Shown here piece by piece: positions 20,371 through 29,677 of a DNA stretch of 60,721 nt. The stretch lies in NCBI GenBank assembly GCA_016281335.1, contig JAEEIK010000128.1:1-60721 (forward strand), read 5' to 3'. The translations under genes were made by a program, and so were the position numbers. This DNA is from Lachnospiraceae bacterium. GTDB lineage: Bacteria; Bacillota; Clostridia; Lachnospirales; Lachnospiraceae. Each line of letters opens with the position of its first letter. Within the stretch, counting starts at the first letter, position 1. Below the pieces are notes generated by a model, which saw nothing but the letters and a program-made list of their open reading frames with translations, was not told the DNA's origin and did no database searches.

Positions 20371-20399
20371 TTGAAATATCCTGAGCTTTTTAGTATAAT
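20371..20399 (+). promoter_or_regulatory. Sigma-A promoter of the polysaccharide cluster
   Basis: TTGAAA (20371-20376), a 17-base spacer and TATAAT (20394-20399) within TAGTATAATA. The first gene of the cluster begins at 20438, leaving a leader of about 30 bases. Confidence 0.8.
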
Positions 20400-20437
20400 A
20401 AGCACCGTAAAATACGCATTTGTGATGAGAAATTGAA

Positions 20438-20887
20438 ATGAAGATCTGTTTAGTCGGCTCGTCCGGAGGCCATCTTGCACATTTATATATGTTAAAGCCT
20501 TTCTGGTCAAAACACGACAGATTCTGGGTGACTTTTGATAAGGAAGATGCACGTTCACTTCTTAAGGAAGAGAAGTTGATACCCTGTTATTATCCTACCA
20601 ACCGGAGTTTCAAAGGGCTTATGGTCAATACAAGGCTGGCATGGAAGGTATTAAGGAAGGAACGTCCCGATCTTATCATTTCGTCGGGGGCTGCAGCAGC
20701 TGTCCCGTTTTTTTATCTGGGGAAGCTTATGGGCATAAAGACGGTCTACATTGAAATCTTTGACCGTATTGATCGTCCCACTCTTTCAGGCCGGCTGTCT
20801 TATCCCGTTGCAGATAAGTTTATTGTTCAGTGGGAGGATATGAAGAAAATCTATCCCAAGGCGGTTGATCTTGGAAGTATTTTCTGA
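20438..20887 (+). CDS. Alg14-like glycosyltransferase membrane subunit
   Basis: The 149-residue product matches the Alg14/PssD/Cps14F family: N-terminal LVGSSGGHLAHLY and the central P-D-L-I-I-S-S-G-A motif with a hydrophobic helix after it. In such two-component enzymes this subunit anchors the catalytic Alg13-like partner, encoded next at 20913, and they add the second sugar to a lipid-linked precursor. It is the first gene behind the 20371 promoter. Length is normal for a bacterial stand-alone Alg14. Confidence 0.9.
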   Translation: MKICLVGSSGGHLAHLYMLKPFWSKHDRFWVTFDKEDARSLLKEEKLIPCYYPTNRSFKGLMVNTRLAWKVLRKERPDLIISSGAAAAVPFFYLGKLMGIKTVYIEIFDRIDRPTLSGRLSYPVADKFIVQWEDMKKIYPKAVDLGSIF

Positions 20888-20912
20888 AGCTCTTTTCAGG
20901 GGAAATTAGGAA

Positions 20913-21398
20913 ATGATTTTTGTGACAGTAGGGACCCACGAGCAGCAATTTGACAGGCTTGTAAGCTATATGGATAAATGGGCCGGTAACAATGATGAGG
21001 AAGTTGTCATTCAGACCGGTTATTCCGGATATAAGCCGCAAAACTGCCGCTTTAGCAGTTTGTACCCATATGAAAAAATGATAGAACTGGCAGAAGAAGC
21101 AAGACTTGTGATCTCGCATGGCGGACCTTCAAGTTTTATCGTGCCGATGAAGGCAGGCAGGATCCCGATAGTTGTGCCGCGCAGGGCCGAATACGGCGAA
21201 CATATAAATGATCACCAGCTTGGTTTCTGCAGGGAATTGAAAAAGCGCTGGGGTAATATCATAGTTGTTGAAGATATAGCTAAACTTGATGATGTGATAA
21301 AACGATATAATGAGATCACAAAAGACATCAGGAATGACTATAAAAGCAATAATGAAAATTTCTGTAAAGAATTTGAAAAAATAGTTGAGGCTTTATAG
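20913..21398 (+). CDS. Alg13-like glycosyltransferase catalytic subunit
   Basis: The 161-residue protein belongs to the GT28 C-terminal family (Alg13/PssE/Cps14G). MIFVTVGTHEQQFDRL at the start and VISHGGPSSF followed by PRRAEYGEHINDHQ carry the nucleotide-sugar-binding signature. It should act with the Alg14-like protein encoded 25 bases upstream. The sugar donor cannot be told from sequence. The Shine-Dalgarno is a weak AGGGGAAATTAGGAA. Confidence 0.92.
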   Translation: MIFVTVGTHEQQFDRLVSYMDKWAGNNDEEVVIQTGYSGYKPQNCRFSSLYPYEKMIELAEEARLVISHGGPSSFIVPMKAGRIPIVVPRRAEYGEHINDHQLGFCRELKKRWGNIIVVEDIAKLDDVIKRYNEITKDIRNDYKSNNENFCKEFEKIVEAL

Positions 21399-21427
21399 CT
21401 TAAGGATATCCATTGAATAGTTGACTG

Positions 21428-23389
21428 ATGACCGAAAAAATACTGGACAAAGTCGTGCTTTTTGCACTTATAGCGCAGATAGGCTTTATTCTGTATATGA
21501 ATTTATTCCGGGCTGATACCATCATAGATTATGATTCGTCGAGCGTCTATATGCATGAAATGGAGATGGGAAGCCAGGGGAAGCTCTTTCCGTCGGAGTA
21601 CTGTTATCAGGGCTCAATGGATCTTGACAGTGCAGCTGTCATATCGGCATTTCTTTATCATCTCAGCGGGAACATTTTTCTGTCCAGGGGGATCGCCAAC
21701 AGTCTGGTAGTCATACTGTATATTTTTGTATTAAACTATGTCCTGGCCAATACCGGTATTTCATTAAGATGGAAACGTTTCGGAATTCTTTTGTTTTTTA
21801 TACCTTACAGTATGATCATGCTTGGCTACTGGCGGATGCTTTTTACCGGCGGCGGTTTTTTTGCATTAAGGGCACTGGTACCTATCCTGATGATAAGTCT
21901 GATACAGGATATCGAAAAAGGAAAAGCCTTTAAGCAATATGCCCCAAGGGCTGTTTTCGTACTGTTTATAGTATTTCTTACCGGTTTGAGCAGCGGGGTT
22001 TATATTCTTTTATGCGGGGTATGCCCGCTGCTTGTGTGGGAATTTATCCGTGCATTTTTGAAAGCTGATTACGGCTGCGTCAGATCGAAAAGGACGGTAT
22101 TGGCGATAGCCGCTGTTATTGCTTCGGTAACGGGTATGATAATACAGAAAGCCTTAGGCTTATCTTCCATATCGGACGGAATGAATATCCTTACGTCGAA
22201 TAAATGGATAGATGCATTGCTGGCAAGCTTTGCAGGAATATTTGAACTGTTTGGAGGCCTGACGATACATGAACAGGTAAAACTGTTTTCCTTCGAAGCT
22301 ATCGGCACGGCAGTAGATTTTGCGGTCAGCTGTATCCTGATAACCGCAATAATATATACTGTCGTGAGCTGTATAAAGAAGAAAAAAATAACAGATATGA
22401 AAGGATATATCCTTTCCGTCATGCTGGTCAACGCAATGATGTTTACTTTTGTCGATCTGAAATACGGGGAAAATGTCTTTGAAAGCAGATATCATCTGGT
22501 ACCGATGCTGCCTTCATTTCTTCTGCTGGCAATGATGATGGACGATATCAGCAAAAATTCCAAGCTTAAAAAAGTACAGATCCAAACCATACAGATTCTT
22601 GCCATTGTAATCTTTGGGGCATCGATGCTCTTTGGGGATGCGCAGTGGGTATATGCCAAGACCGCACTTGGAACGGATCAGCTGGAGGAACTAAACGGTA
22701 TCATAGAAGGAGAAGGGATAAATACAGCATTCATCGTGGGAAATGATAATAAAGTATTAGGCAGAAAACTCAGAGTATACAGCAGGGATACTCATTATAT
22801 AGTATTAAGCGATGGGGCTGAGTCAGCATGGCAGACTTATTTCGGAGGCACCACGCGTTATCTTGACAATAGCATGCAGACCGGAAGGACAGCCGTAATA
22901 GCTTCGCCTGAAGCATATGAAACCCTTCCGCCTTATCTTATCAGGGATATGCAATATTTAAGAGATTACGATGGATTGCAGATCTATGATGCGGATCAGA
23001 GCAGCTTTGACTGTGTGGGAGGTATAGTAGCAGAAAGAGACAGGGTAATAGATTTTCCCTATTCTCCGGATTATACCTATGATAATGCGGTACTCGATGA
23101 TGAGGGTATTCTTGTGATGAAGGCAGGAGGAGGAAGCCTTAATAATTCCTGTGAATCTGCAGAGGGGACGTGGAATTACACTGTTTATTATGATCTGCCG
23201 GATGCGGGTGGTGATGTCAGCCTTGAGATAAAAGTCGGAAATGATGAACCGGTTTGCTATAAGCCGGATACGCCGGGAAGTCCGGTGGTGACGGATGATA
23301 TAGTAATGAGCGGAGGTAAAACGGTCAGTTTCATTGTAAGTGCAACCGAAGGGATCGGCATCAGAAAGATAGAGATAAATCGAAGATAA
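21428..23389 (+). CDS. Polytopic membrane protein, GT-C-like
   Basis: A 653-residue protein with roughly ten to twelve membrane segments in the first 420 residues and a soluble external C-terminal domain of about 230 residues. The first extracytoplasmic loop contains the acidic pair in IDYDSSSVYMHE, the arrangement seen in lipid-linked-sugar GT-C transferases. I cannot assign a family precisely, so GT-C is a suggestion. It lies between the Alg13-like gene and a GT4 gene. The start has no strong Shine-Dalgarno; the downstream gene starts two bases after its stop. Confidence 0.75.
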   Translation: MTEKILDKVVLFALIAQIGFILYMNLFRADTIIDYDSSSVYMHEMEMGSQGKLFPSEYCYQGSMDLDSAAVISAFLYHLSGNIFLSRGIANSLVVILYIFVLNYVLANTGISLRWKRFGILLFFIPYSMIMLGYWRMLFTGGGFFALRALVPILMISLIQDIEKGKAFKQYAPRAVFVLFIVFLTGLSSGVYILLCGVCPLLVWEFIRAFLKADYGCVRSKRTVLAIAAVIASVTGMIIQKALGLSSISDGMNILTSNKWIDALLASFAGIFELFGGLTIHEQVKLFSFEAIGTAVDFAVSCILITAIIYTVVSCIKKKKITDMKGYILSVMLVNAMMFTFVDLKYGENVFESRYHLVPMLPSFLLLAMMMDDISKNSKLKKVQIQTIQILAIVIFGASMLFGDAQWVYAKTALGTDQLEELNGIIEGEGINTAFIVGNDNKVLGRKLRVYSRDTHYIVLSDGAESAWQTYFGGTTRYLDNSMQTGRTAVIASPEAYETLPPYLIRDMQYLRDYDGLQIYDADQSSFDCVGGIVAERDRVIDFPYSPDYTYDNAVLDDEGILVMKAGGGSLNNSCESAEGTWNYTVYYDLPDAGGDVSLEIKVGNDEPVCYKPDTPGSPVVTDDIVMSGGKTVSFIVSATEGIGIRKIEINRR

Positions 23390-23390
23390 T

Positions 23391-24578
23391 ATGAAAATAC
23401 TTGTTTTTGCCGAAGTCTATTATCCGGATGTGATGGGCGGCGGCGAGTTTTCAACCAAACAGATGGCAGAAGGCATGGTACGAAAGGGACATGAAGTAGT
23501 TGTCATCTGCCTTGGGAAAAAGAAACAGGAAGAAAAGATAAACGGAGTAACGGTAAAAAGAAGGTATATCAAAGGTTTAAGCGAACACTTCCTGAGCAAT
23601 ACAAAAAACAACAGCATATCTGACCCCTTTACTAAATTTGATAAGATCCTGCGAAAGAGGGGGGATATCTATCCCTGCAATAAAATATATGAGATATACA
23701 GATCCGTAATAATGAAAGAAGCTCCGGATATAGTTCATACAGTATCTCCGATGTCCTATCTTGGCCGGATGAATCTGTGGAAAGCCGCATATGATCTGAA
23801 GATACCGGTATCCCATGTCTGCCGTGGACCGAATCTGCTGGAACTTAAGTTCATGGGAGGAGGGCTGGATAAATATAATGCAGGCAGAAATGCAAAAGCT
23901 TCCCGTTATCTGACAGCGCTGGCAGCGCCGTCCGGATACATGCTTAAACGCCATAATACGGCAGGGATAAGAGGACAAAGTTTTAATGATGTGATCTATA
24001 ATGCGATAGATTTTGAACCTCTCGTATTATCTTCAGACATCATGGCGCAAAAGGAGGAAATGATCCTCTATGCGGGTGAGATAAAAAAAGAAAAAGGTAT
24101 ACATACTCTGCTGCAGGCAACGGAAGGCTCAGGAAATGTAAAACTGCTCCTGATAGGAAGAGAAGTACCGACAAACTGTATCAGGGAAGATCTGAGCGGT
24201 CACGGAAGCAGAGTGGAGGTCATGGACTGGATGGAACGGGAAGAGCTCTTTAAATACATGAGAAGGGCAAAGGCTGTGATACTTCCATCCGAATGGGAAG
24301 AGCCTTTTGGGCGTATACTTATAGAAGCGGTCTTTAACGGAACCATAGCTATAGGAAGCGACAGAGGCGGGATACCCGAGGTACTTGGTAATGATGAGAA
24401 TTACATTTTCAGAAGCGGGGATGTAAAAGTCCTGCGAAGCCGTATCGAAAGGGTTCTGCGTATGGACGAGGCCACATACCTGGAAGAAGTCCGTAAACAG
24501 CGTAAGATAACGGCAGGATCAACAAACGATGCATATGTCGATAAATGGGAGAGGTTCTTTTTACAGCAGCTGAAATGA
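23391..24578 (+). CDS. Glycosyltransferase family 4 (GT-B)
   Basis: The 395-residue product has the GT4 plan: N-terminal GGGEFSTKQMAEG loop, the acceptor-binding half, then a donor-binding half with LYAGEIKKEKGI, LLIGRE and the E-x7-E motif in PSEWEEPFGRILIEA. It transfers a sugar with retention of configuration to a growing lipid-linked oligosaccharide on the cytoplasmic face. Donor and acceptor are not predictable. It starts two bases after the preceding gene. Confidence 0.93.
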   Translation: MKILVFAEVYYPDVMGGGEFSTKQMAEGMVRKGHEVVVICLGKKKQEEKINGVTVKRRYIKGLSEHFLSNTKNNSISDPFTKFDKILRKRGDIYPCNKIYEIYRSVIMKEAPDIVHTVSPMSYLGRMNLWKAAYDLKIPVSHVCRGPNLLELKFMGGGLDKYNAGRNAKASRYLTALAAPSGYMLKRHNTAGIRGQSFNDVIYNAIDFEPLVLSSDIMAQKEEMILYAGEIKKEKGIHTLLQATEGSGNVKLLLIGREVPTNCIREDLSGHGSRVEVMDWMEREELFKYMRRAKAVILPSEWEEPFGRILIEAVFNGTIAIGSDRGGIPEVLGNDENYIFRSGDVKVLRSRIERVLRMDEATYLEEVRKQRKITAGSTNDAYVDKWERFFLQQLK

Positions 24579-25531
24579 AAAATACAGATCAACAGATAGC
24601 TCAGGCTGAGGCTGAGTGGCGCAGATACAGATACGAAAACATCGGAGTCCGTGAAAGTGCGGAACAGTTTTTTGCTGCGCTTAAAAGAAGTATAAAGAAA
24701 AGGATCCGCTGTGCTGCCATCAATACGCATAGTGAAAGACAAAGGATAGAATTCAGGCCTTCATATGATGAAAGAAAAGTAAATCTTGTAGTATCGCTTA
24801 CAAGTACAAAGAGCAGGATAGTAAATATCCTTCCTGCTCTGTATTCTCTTGCGGCCCAGAGTCGTAAGCCGGATCTGATAGTATTATGGCTGGAAAAACA
24901 TGAATCATATCCCAGGCATATGATCGAAAAGATCAGGGCAATGGGTATAAAGATAAAATTCCGTGAAGATCTGGGACCGCATACAAAATACTATTATGCA
25001 TTTAATGAATATAAGAACGACCTGATCATCACGGCTGATGACGATATCATATACCATGAAAATATGACGGAAGAGCTGTATCGTGCATATCAGGATCAAA
25101 AAAACTGTGTGATCGCCAGGCGTGTGAACAGGATGAGATTTGGTCATAACAGAAAACTTTTAAAGTATACGGATTGGATATGGGAGTACAGAGATGCCAA
25201 AGCTCCGGCTTATGATCTGCTGGCCACTGGTGTCGGCGGAGTGTTGTATCCTCCGGAGGTTACAGCCTTGATAAAACCGGATGATAAAGCGTTCTTAAAG
25301 GTAAGCCCTAAGGGTGATGATATATGGCTTAAATTCCTTGAGCTTTCAGAAGGTATAAAAGTATGCGCTGTCAAAGAATCTGCTTTTTATCTGGATGTTA
25401 TCAACAATAAAAGTCAGAAGATAAGTCTGTCGACAGAGAACGTGGATAAGGGAAAGAACGATGAACAGATAAAGGCCTGTATCGAGTATTTTGGTATGGC
25501 TGAAGGTCTGTGTGAAAGGGTGCTGGCATGA
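24575..25531 (+). CDS. GT-A type glycosyltransferase-like protein
   Basis: A 318-residue protein with a GT-A-like core: NLVVSLTSTKSRI at the start of the fold, PDLIVLWLE, and the metal-binding ITADDDIIY (D-D-D) near the middle, followed by an A-T-G-V-G-G-V-L-Y-P-P segment typical of sugar-nucleotide transferases. ATG 24575 overlaps the upstream stop (ATGA) and is preferred over ATG 24545, which has no ribosome binding site. It overlaps the next gene by four bases as well. Specificity is unknown. Confidence 0.82.
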   Translation: MKNTDQQIAQAEAEWRRYRYENIGVRESAEQFFAALKRSIKKRIRCAAINTHSERQRIEFRPSYDERKVNLVVSLTSTKSRIVNILPALYSLAAQSRKPDLIVLWLEKHESYPRHMIEKIRAMGIKIKFREDLGPHTKYYYAFNEYKNDLIITADDDIIYHENMTEELYRAYQDQKNCVIARRVNRMRFGHNRKLLKYTDWIWEYRDAKAPAYDLLATGVGGVLYPPEVTALIKPDDKAFLKVSPKGDDIWLKFLELSEGIKVCAVKESAFYLDVINNKSQKISLSTENVDKGKNDEQIKACIEYFGMAEGLCERVLA

Positions 25532-26313
25532 GCATTCCGCGTATGATCCATTATTGCTGGTTGAGTGACGATCCGGTTCCGGAGAAGATGAAGCGTAATT
25601 TTGAAGGCTGGAAGCGTATGCTTCCGGACTATGAATTCGTGAAATGGGATCTTAAGAGATTTAAAAAGGATACTTCTGTCTGGGTAAGTGAAGCCATAGA
25701 TCAGAAAAAATACGCATTCGCATCGGACTATATAAGGATATATGCGGTATATCATTACGGCGGTATATATCTGGATATGGATGTAGAAGTATTAAAGCCC
25801 TTTGATGAGCTGCTGGAATCTCCGTATATGTTTGCTTATGAAAGCCCGGATAAAAAAAGGATAGAGGCCGGATGCTTCGGAGCAGAGAAGCATGACCCCT
25901 TCCTTAAGACCTGTCTTGCCTACTATAAAAACAGACATTTTATAAAGGATGGCGGAGTATTGGACATACTTCCGTTGTCAAAGCTAATGGGCAATATTAT
26001 CATTAAGAAAAGACTGAAAATGAATATCTATTCCCGGGAATACTTTACCGCAAAGTCTTTTGAAACAGGGATCGAGACACCCGGGGAAAACACATATGCC
26101 ATTCATCACTTTGCGGGATCCTGGAAAAGTAAAGAAGAACGCAGGATCATAAAAAGAGCCAGAAGGATAAGAAAAGCACATCCGATAGTCGGCAAATATG
26201 TTGCATTTATATACGAGAAAACATCCAAAGCCATATTGATTATCAAGAACGGCGGGATCAAAGAACTGTGTTACCGCATAAGAGAATACAGCTATGGAAA
26301 CAAGAACACTTAA
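25528..26313 (+). CDS. Glycosyltransferase family 32 (capsular sugar transferase)
   Basis: The 261-residue product starts with IPRMIHYCWLS and carries ASDYIRIYAVYHYGGIYLDMD, the GT32 core with its DxD metal-binding motif (LDMDVE) around residue 88. Members add hexoses to capsule or O-antigen repeat units. The ATG overlaps the preceding stop (ATGA), and the end overlaps the flippase gene by 20 bases, so the cluster is tightly coupled. Confidence 0.92.
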   Translation: MSIPRMIHYCWLSDDPVPEKMKRNFEGWKRMLPDYEFVKWDLKRFKKDTSVWVSEAIDQKKYAFASDYIRIYAVYHYGGIYLDMDVEVLKPFDELLESPYMFAYESPDKKRIEAGCFGAEKHDPFLKTCLAYYKNRHFIKDGGVLDILPLSKLMGNIIIKKRLKMNIYSREYFTAKSFETGIETPGENTYAIHHFAGSWKSKEERRIIKRARRIRKAHPIVGKYVAFIYEKTSKAILIIKNGGIKELCYRIREYSYGNKNT

Positions 26314-27817
26314 TTCAAAACGCAATATCATAGCCGGGATATTTACTAACTGCCTTATCCCTGTTTTTGCTTTTGTGATCAAATCCGCTATAGTCAGGTA
26401 TTTCAGTGTTGAATATATAGGTCTGACTACGGTGTTTTCATCTGTTTTTCAGATACTGAACATCGCAGAGCTGGGTTTTTCAACGGCGATCATCGTTAAT
26501 CTCTATAAACCCTTAAAAGAAAATGATACTTTGGCAGTACGGGGGATCCTGGCATATTACAGACGTATATACAGGATAATAGGCCTTGTTATACTTGCAG
26601 CCGGGATCATTGTATGCTTTTTTATTAAGAGTTTAGTTGGTGACACCGGCATGATAAGTGAGAACATATTTATACTTTATATTATATACCTGACGGAGAA
26701 GGTATGCGGCTTTTTGTTATTTGCATATAAGGAAGCTTTGTTTAATGCAGCCCAACGACTTGATATTACAAAAATCGTATATATCAGCATCTATTTTTTC
26801 AGAGGCTGCTTCCAGCTTCTGGCACTGATAGTTTTCAGAAATTTCTATTTATTTGCCACAGTTTTTATGATGGCGACAGTTATCTACAACATAACTCTGG
26901 ATATACTTTCAAAGAAGAAGTTCGCACAGTATTATCCTGAAGGAAAGATAGATGCTGATATCAAACGGAATGTGATAGAACAGGTTGCCGGCCTGTCTGT
27001 TTCCAATGTACTTGGTGTGAGCAGGGATTCCCTGAACTCGATAATAGTCACTTCGTATCTCGGACTTACCATATCGGGGCAGTATTCAAATTACCTGACA
27101 ATCTATGACGCGGTGATAGGCTTCTTTCTTGTGATAACAAAAGCGATACAGGCCAGTATAGGAAACAGTATAGTATCGGAAAGCGTTGAAAAGAATTATG
27201 CTGATCTTACCAGGATGGAGTTTTTGCATAATCTTTTTATTACTGCATGTACCGCGTATATGCTTTCTCTGTATCAGCCATTTATGAAGCTGTGGATGGG
27301 GGAGGAGCTGATGTTCAGTAATCCTGTCATGATGCTCTTTGTTGTATATTTTTATATCAGGGCCATGAGCGAGGTTAAAAATGCATACTTTTCGGCACTG
27401 GGATACTGGTGGAAAGCAAAATGGGTATTTGTGACGGAAGCAGTGGTAGTCATTGCGTTGATGAGCTGTCTGGGTAAGCTGTTTGGTGTAGCGGGAGTTG
27501 TCGTTGCACCGAGTATTTCCATTTTAACTATAAACTATATAGGTATCACAAATCTTTTATTCAGAGAATATTTCGGATCCGGCAGAAAAGAGTTTTACAC
27601 TAACCGTTTGATGTATACTGTCATAACGCTTATAACCTGCGGAATATCCTGGTATTGCTGCAGCTTGGTAACTTATGAAGGCATACCCGGACTGGCGATA
27701 AGGATTGCCGTCTGCTCTCTTGTTCTGCTGCTGACAGTACCGGCATTAATGTATCTGTTTAAAAGAAAATATTTCATGGAGTCGATTACTTTTATAAAAC
27801 AGATAATCAGGGCGTAA
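26294..27817 (+). CDS. Wzx-type polysaccharide flippase
   Basis: A 507-residue polytopic protein with about 12-14 membrane segments, of the MOP exporter superfamily. The N-terminal SKRNIIAGIFTNCLIPV and the GLSVSNVLGVSRDSLNSIIV region resemble Wzx/RfbX transporters. It would move the undecaprenyl-linked repeat unit across the cytoplasmic membrane for the polymerase encoded at 29678. Confidence 0.9.
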   Translation: METRTLNSKRNIIAGIFTNCLIPVFAFVIKSAIVRYFSVEYIGLTTVFSSVFQILNIAELGFSTAIIVNLYKPLKENDTLAVRGILAYYRRIYRIIGLVILAAGIIVCFFIKSLVGDTGMISENIFILYIIYLTEKVCGFLLFAYKEALFNAAQRLDITKIVYISIYFFRGCFQLLALIVFRNFYLFATVFMMATVIYNITLDILSKKKFAQYYPEGKIDADIKRNVIEQVAGLSVSNVLGVSRDSLNSIIVTSYLGLTISGQYSNYLTIYDAVIGFFLVITKAIQASIGNSIVSESVEKNYADLTRMEFLHNLFITACTAYMLSLYQPFMKLWMGEELMFSNPVMMLFVVYFYIRAMSEVKNAYFSALGYWWKAKWVFVTEAVVVIALMSCLGKLFGVAGVVVAPSISILTINYIGITNLLFREYFGSGRKEFYTNRLMYTVITLITCGISWYCCSLVTYEGIPGLAIRIAVCSLVLLLTVPALMYLFKRKYFMESITFIKQIIRA

Positions 27818-27820
27818 GGT

Positions 27821-28702
27821 ATGGATAACAGGATAACGGATAAACCGGCAGTGATCATATTGAATTATAATTCGTATGAAGAAACACTGAATCTGATCAA
27901 CAGTATCGATAAATATGACCCGGGATACTGTATCATAGTGGTTGATAACGCTTCCGGCAAAAAAGAAAGACAAAAACTGTCAGCTATCAGGGAACGGTGT
28001 ATAACGGTACTTCTTGACGAAAACAAAGGATATGCATCCGGAAATAATGCCGGGATAAGGAAGGCCATAGAACTCGGATATGATACTTTTCTTCTGGCAA
28101 ACAGTGATACATGTCTTATAAGTGAGCATGCGATAAGTGACTGCTATGCCTATATGAAAAAAAACGGGATAGATATCCTGGGGCCTAAGATGGTAAATGA
28201 GACCGGTGCAGATATTTCAGGCTGCATCTGTGTTGACCGATACGGCGGAACAAAGCATAAGTTTACGGATGATATAACTGAGTGCAGCAGCCTCGGCGGG
28301 GCTTTTATACTGATAAACAGAAAGGTGACAGACAGGATAGGTTTTATCAGGGAATTCTATTTTTTATATCGTGAGGAGACGGACTATTGCATCAGGGCGC
28401 ATAAGGAAGGTCTGAAGATAGTTTACTATCCGGAGGTAACAATAGTCCATAAGGCAGGTGTTACCACAAAAAATGTAGCAGTGTATTACTATAATAGAAA
28501 TATGTTTATTCTTTCAAGGGAAATATATAAAACCGGTAGTTTTGATCTGGCGGCTTTCTTTTTTCCGAGATTCCTGGTATATTCTCTGCGAATCATTAAA
28601 AAAGGCGGTACCGGCAAAGAGAAGAGAAGGAAGCTTAAACAGCTCTGGCATGCTTATATAGACGGGGTAAGAGATATACGCGGTGTAAAAAACGTGTTGT
28701 GA
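27821..28702 (+). CDS. Glycosyltransferase family 2 (rhamnosyltransferase-like)
   Basis: The 293-residue product is a GT2 enzyme: VIILNYNSYEETL at the start, VVDNASG, LLANSDTCL carrying the metal-binding Asp, and the catalytic-base region REETDYCIRA. The pattern is that of the WcaA/rhamnosyltransferase subgroup, but the donor is not certain. It begins four bases after the flippase gene. Confidence 0.92.
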   Translation: MDNRITDKPAVIILNYNSYEETLNLINSIDKYDPGYCIIVVDNASGKKERQKLSAIRERCITVLLDENKGYASGNNAGIRKAIELGYDTFLLANSDTCLISEHAISDCYAYMKKNGIDILGPKMVNETGADISGCICVDRYGGTKHKFTDDITECSSLGGAFILINRKVTDRIGFIREFYFLYREETDYCIRAHKEGLKIVYYPEVTIVHKAGVTTKNVAVYYYNRNMFILSREIYKTGSFDLAAFFFPRFLVYSLRIIKKGGTGKEKRRKLKQLWHAYIDGVRDIRGVKNVL

Positions 28703-28738
28703 AAGAGTAAAAACTGATAACGGGAGGGATAAGCTGAT

Positions 28739-29674
28739 ATGGCTGAGAATAAGGGATTATCGGGAACGATAGTCGGAGGCTTATGTTGGGACAGGCTTAC
28801 GCGTGAGCGCATGAGAGATCCGCTTGCCTTGGAAAATTTCGGATATAAGGTCTATTCCGAGAATGATGAGGATGGGATCATACAGGAGATATTCAAAAGG
28901 ATAGGCACTGAAACGAAAGAGTTTATCGAGTTTGGAGTGCAGAACGGTCTTGAATGCAATACCCATTTCCTTTTACATCACGGCTGGCACGGACTATGGC
29001 TTGAGGGTGATGCAAACTCCTGTAAAGAGATCGGGAATAAGTTCAGGCCAGTGCTGAAACACGGACGGCTTAAAGTAGTCAATGCATTTATTACCCGTGA
29101 GAATATAGATGAACTGATCAATAAGAACAGAAATACTGAGCATAAAGACAGTATGCCTGATTTCTTATGCATAGACATAGACGGAAATGACTGCTATGTC
29201 TGGGAAGCGATAAAGTCGATCAAGCCAAGGCTTGTCTGCATTGAGTATAACGGCAAGTTCCCGCCTGATCTGGATTGGAAGCAGGCATATGACTGGAAAC
29301 ATGTCTGGGATAAGACCGACTGGCAGGGGGCTTCGCTGAAAGCGGTGGAACTGCTGGGCAGGGAAAAGGGCTATGTTCTGGTCGGAACCAATCTTACAGG
29401 TGCCAATGCTTTCTTTGTAAGAGAAGATCTGTATTCACAGGATAAGTTTATAAAGTCAGATACTGCCGAAGCTCTGTATAATCCTTATCGGAAGAAGAGA
29501 CTCAGGTTTGAGGCTCCGGGGCATGCGGCGAGATACTGTCTTGTGGGACAGGAAGAAAACAAAGGTGTTCTGAATTATTTTGACAACGAAGCGGAATACA
29601 AAAGAAGCAGGAAAAAAGAAAAAAGAAAAAGATTAAAAGAACTGATCAGAAAAAAGATATTGAAGGGATCCTGA
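28739..29674 (+). CDS. SAM-dependent methyltransferase-like protein (FkbM-related)
   Basis: A 311-residue protein with a Rossmann-like core: KEFIEFGVQNGLECNT (motif I-like), GLWLEGD, FLCIDIDGND and VCIEYN. The layout resembles FkbM-type methyltransferases that modify sugar hydroxyls, so it may methylate the polysaccharide; this is an inference. The C-terminus is highly basic (K/R-rich from about 285). GGGAGGG precedes the ATG after a 36-base gap. Confidence 0.8.
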   Translation: MAENKGLSGTIVGGLCWDRLTRERMRDPLALENFGYKVYSENDEDGIIQEIFKRIGTETKEFIEFGVQNGLECNTHFLLHHGWHGLWLEGDANSCKEIGNKFRPVLKHGRLKVVNAFITRENIDELINKNRNTEHKDSMPDFLCIDIDGNDCYVWEAIKSIKPRLVCIEYNGKFPPDLDWKQAYDWKHVWDKTDWQGASLKAVELLGREKGYVLVGTNLTGANAFFVREDLYSQDKFIKSDTAEALYNPYRKKRLRFEAPGHAARYCLVGQEENKGVLNYFDNEAEYKRSRKKEKRKRLKELIRKKILKGS

Positions 29675-29677
29675 GGT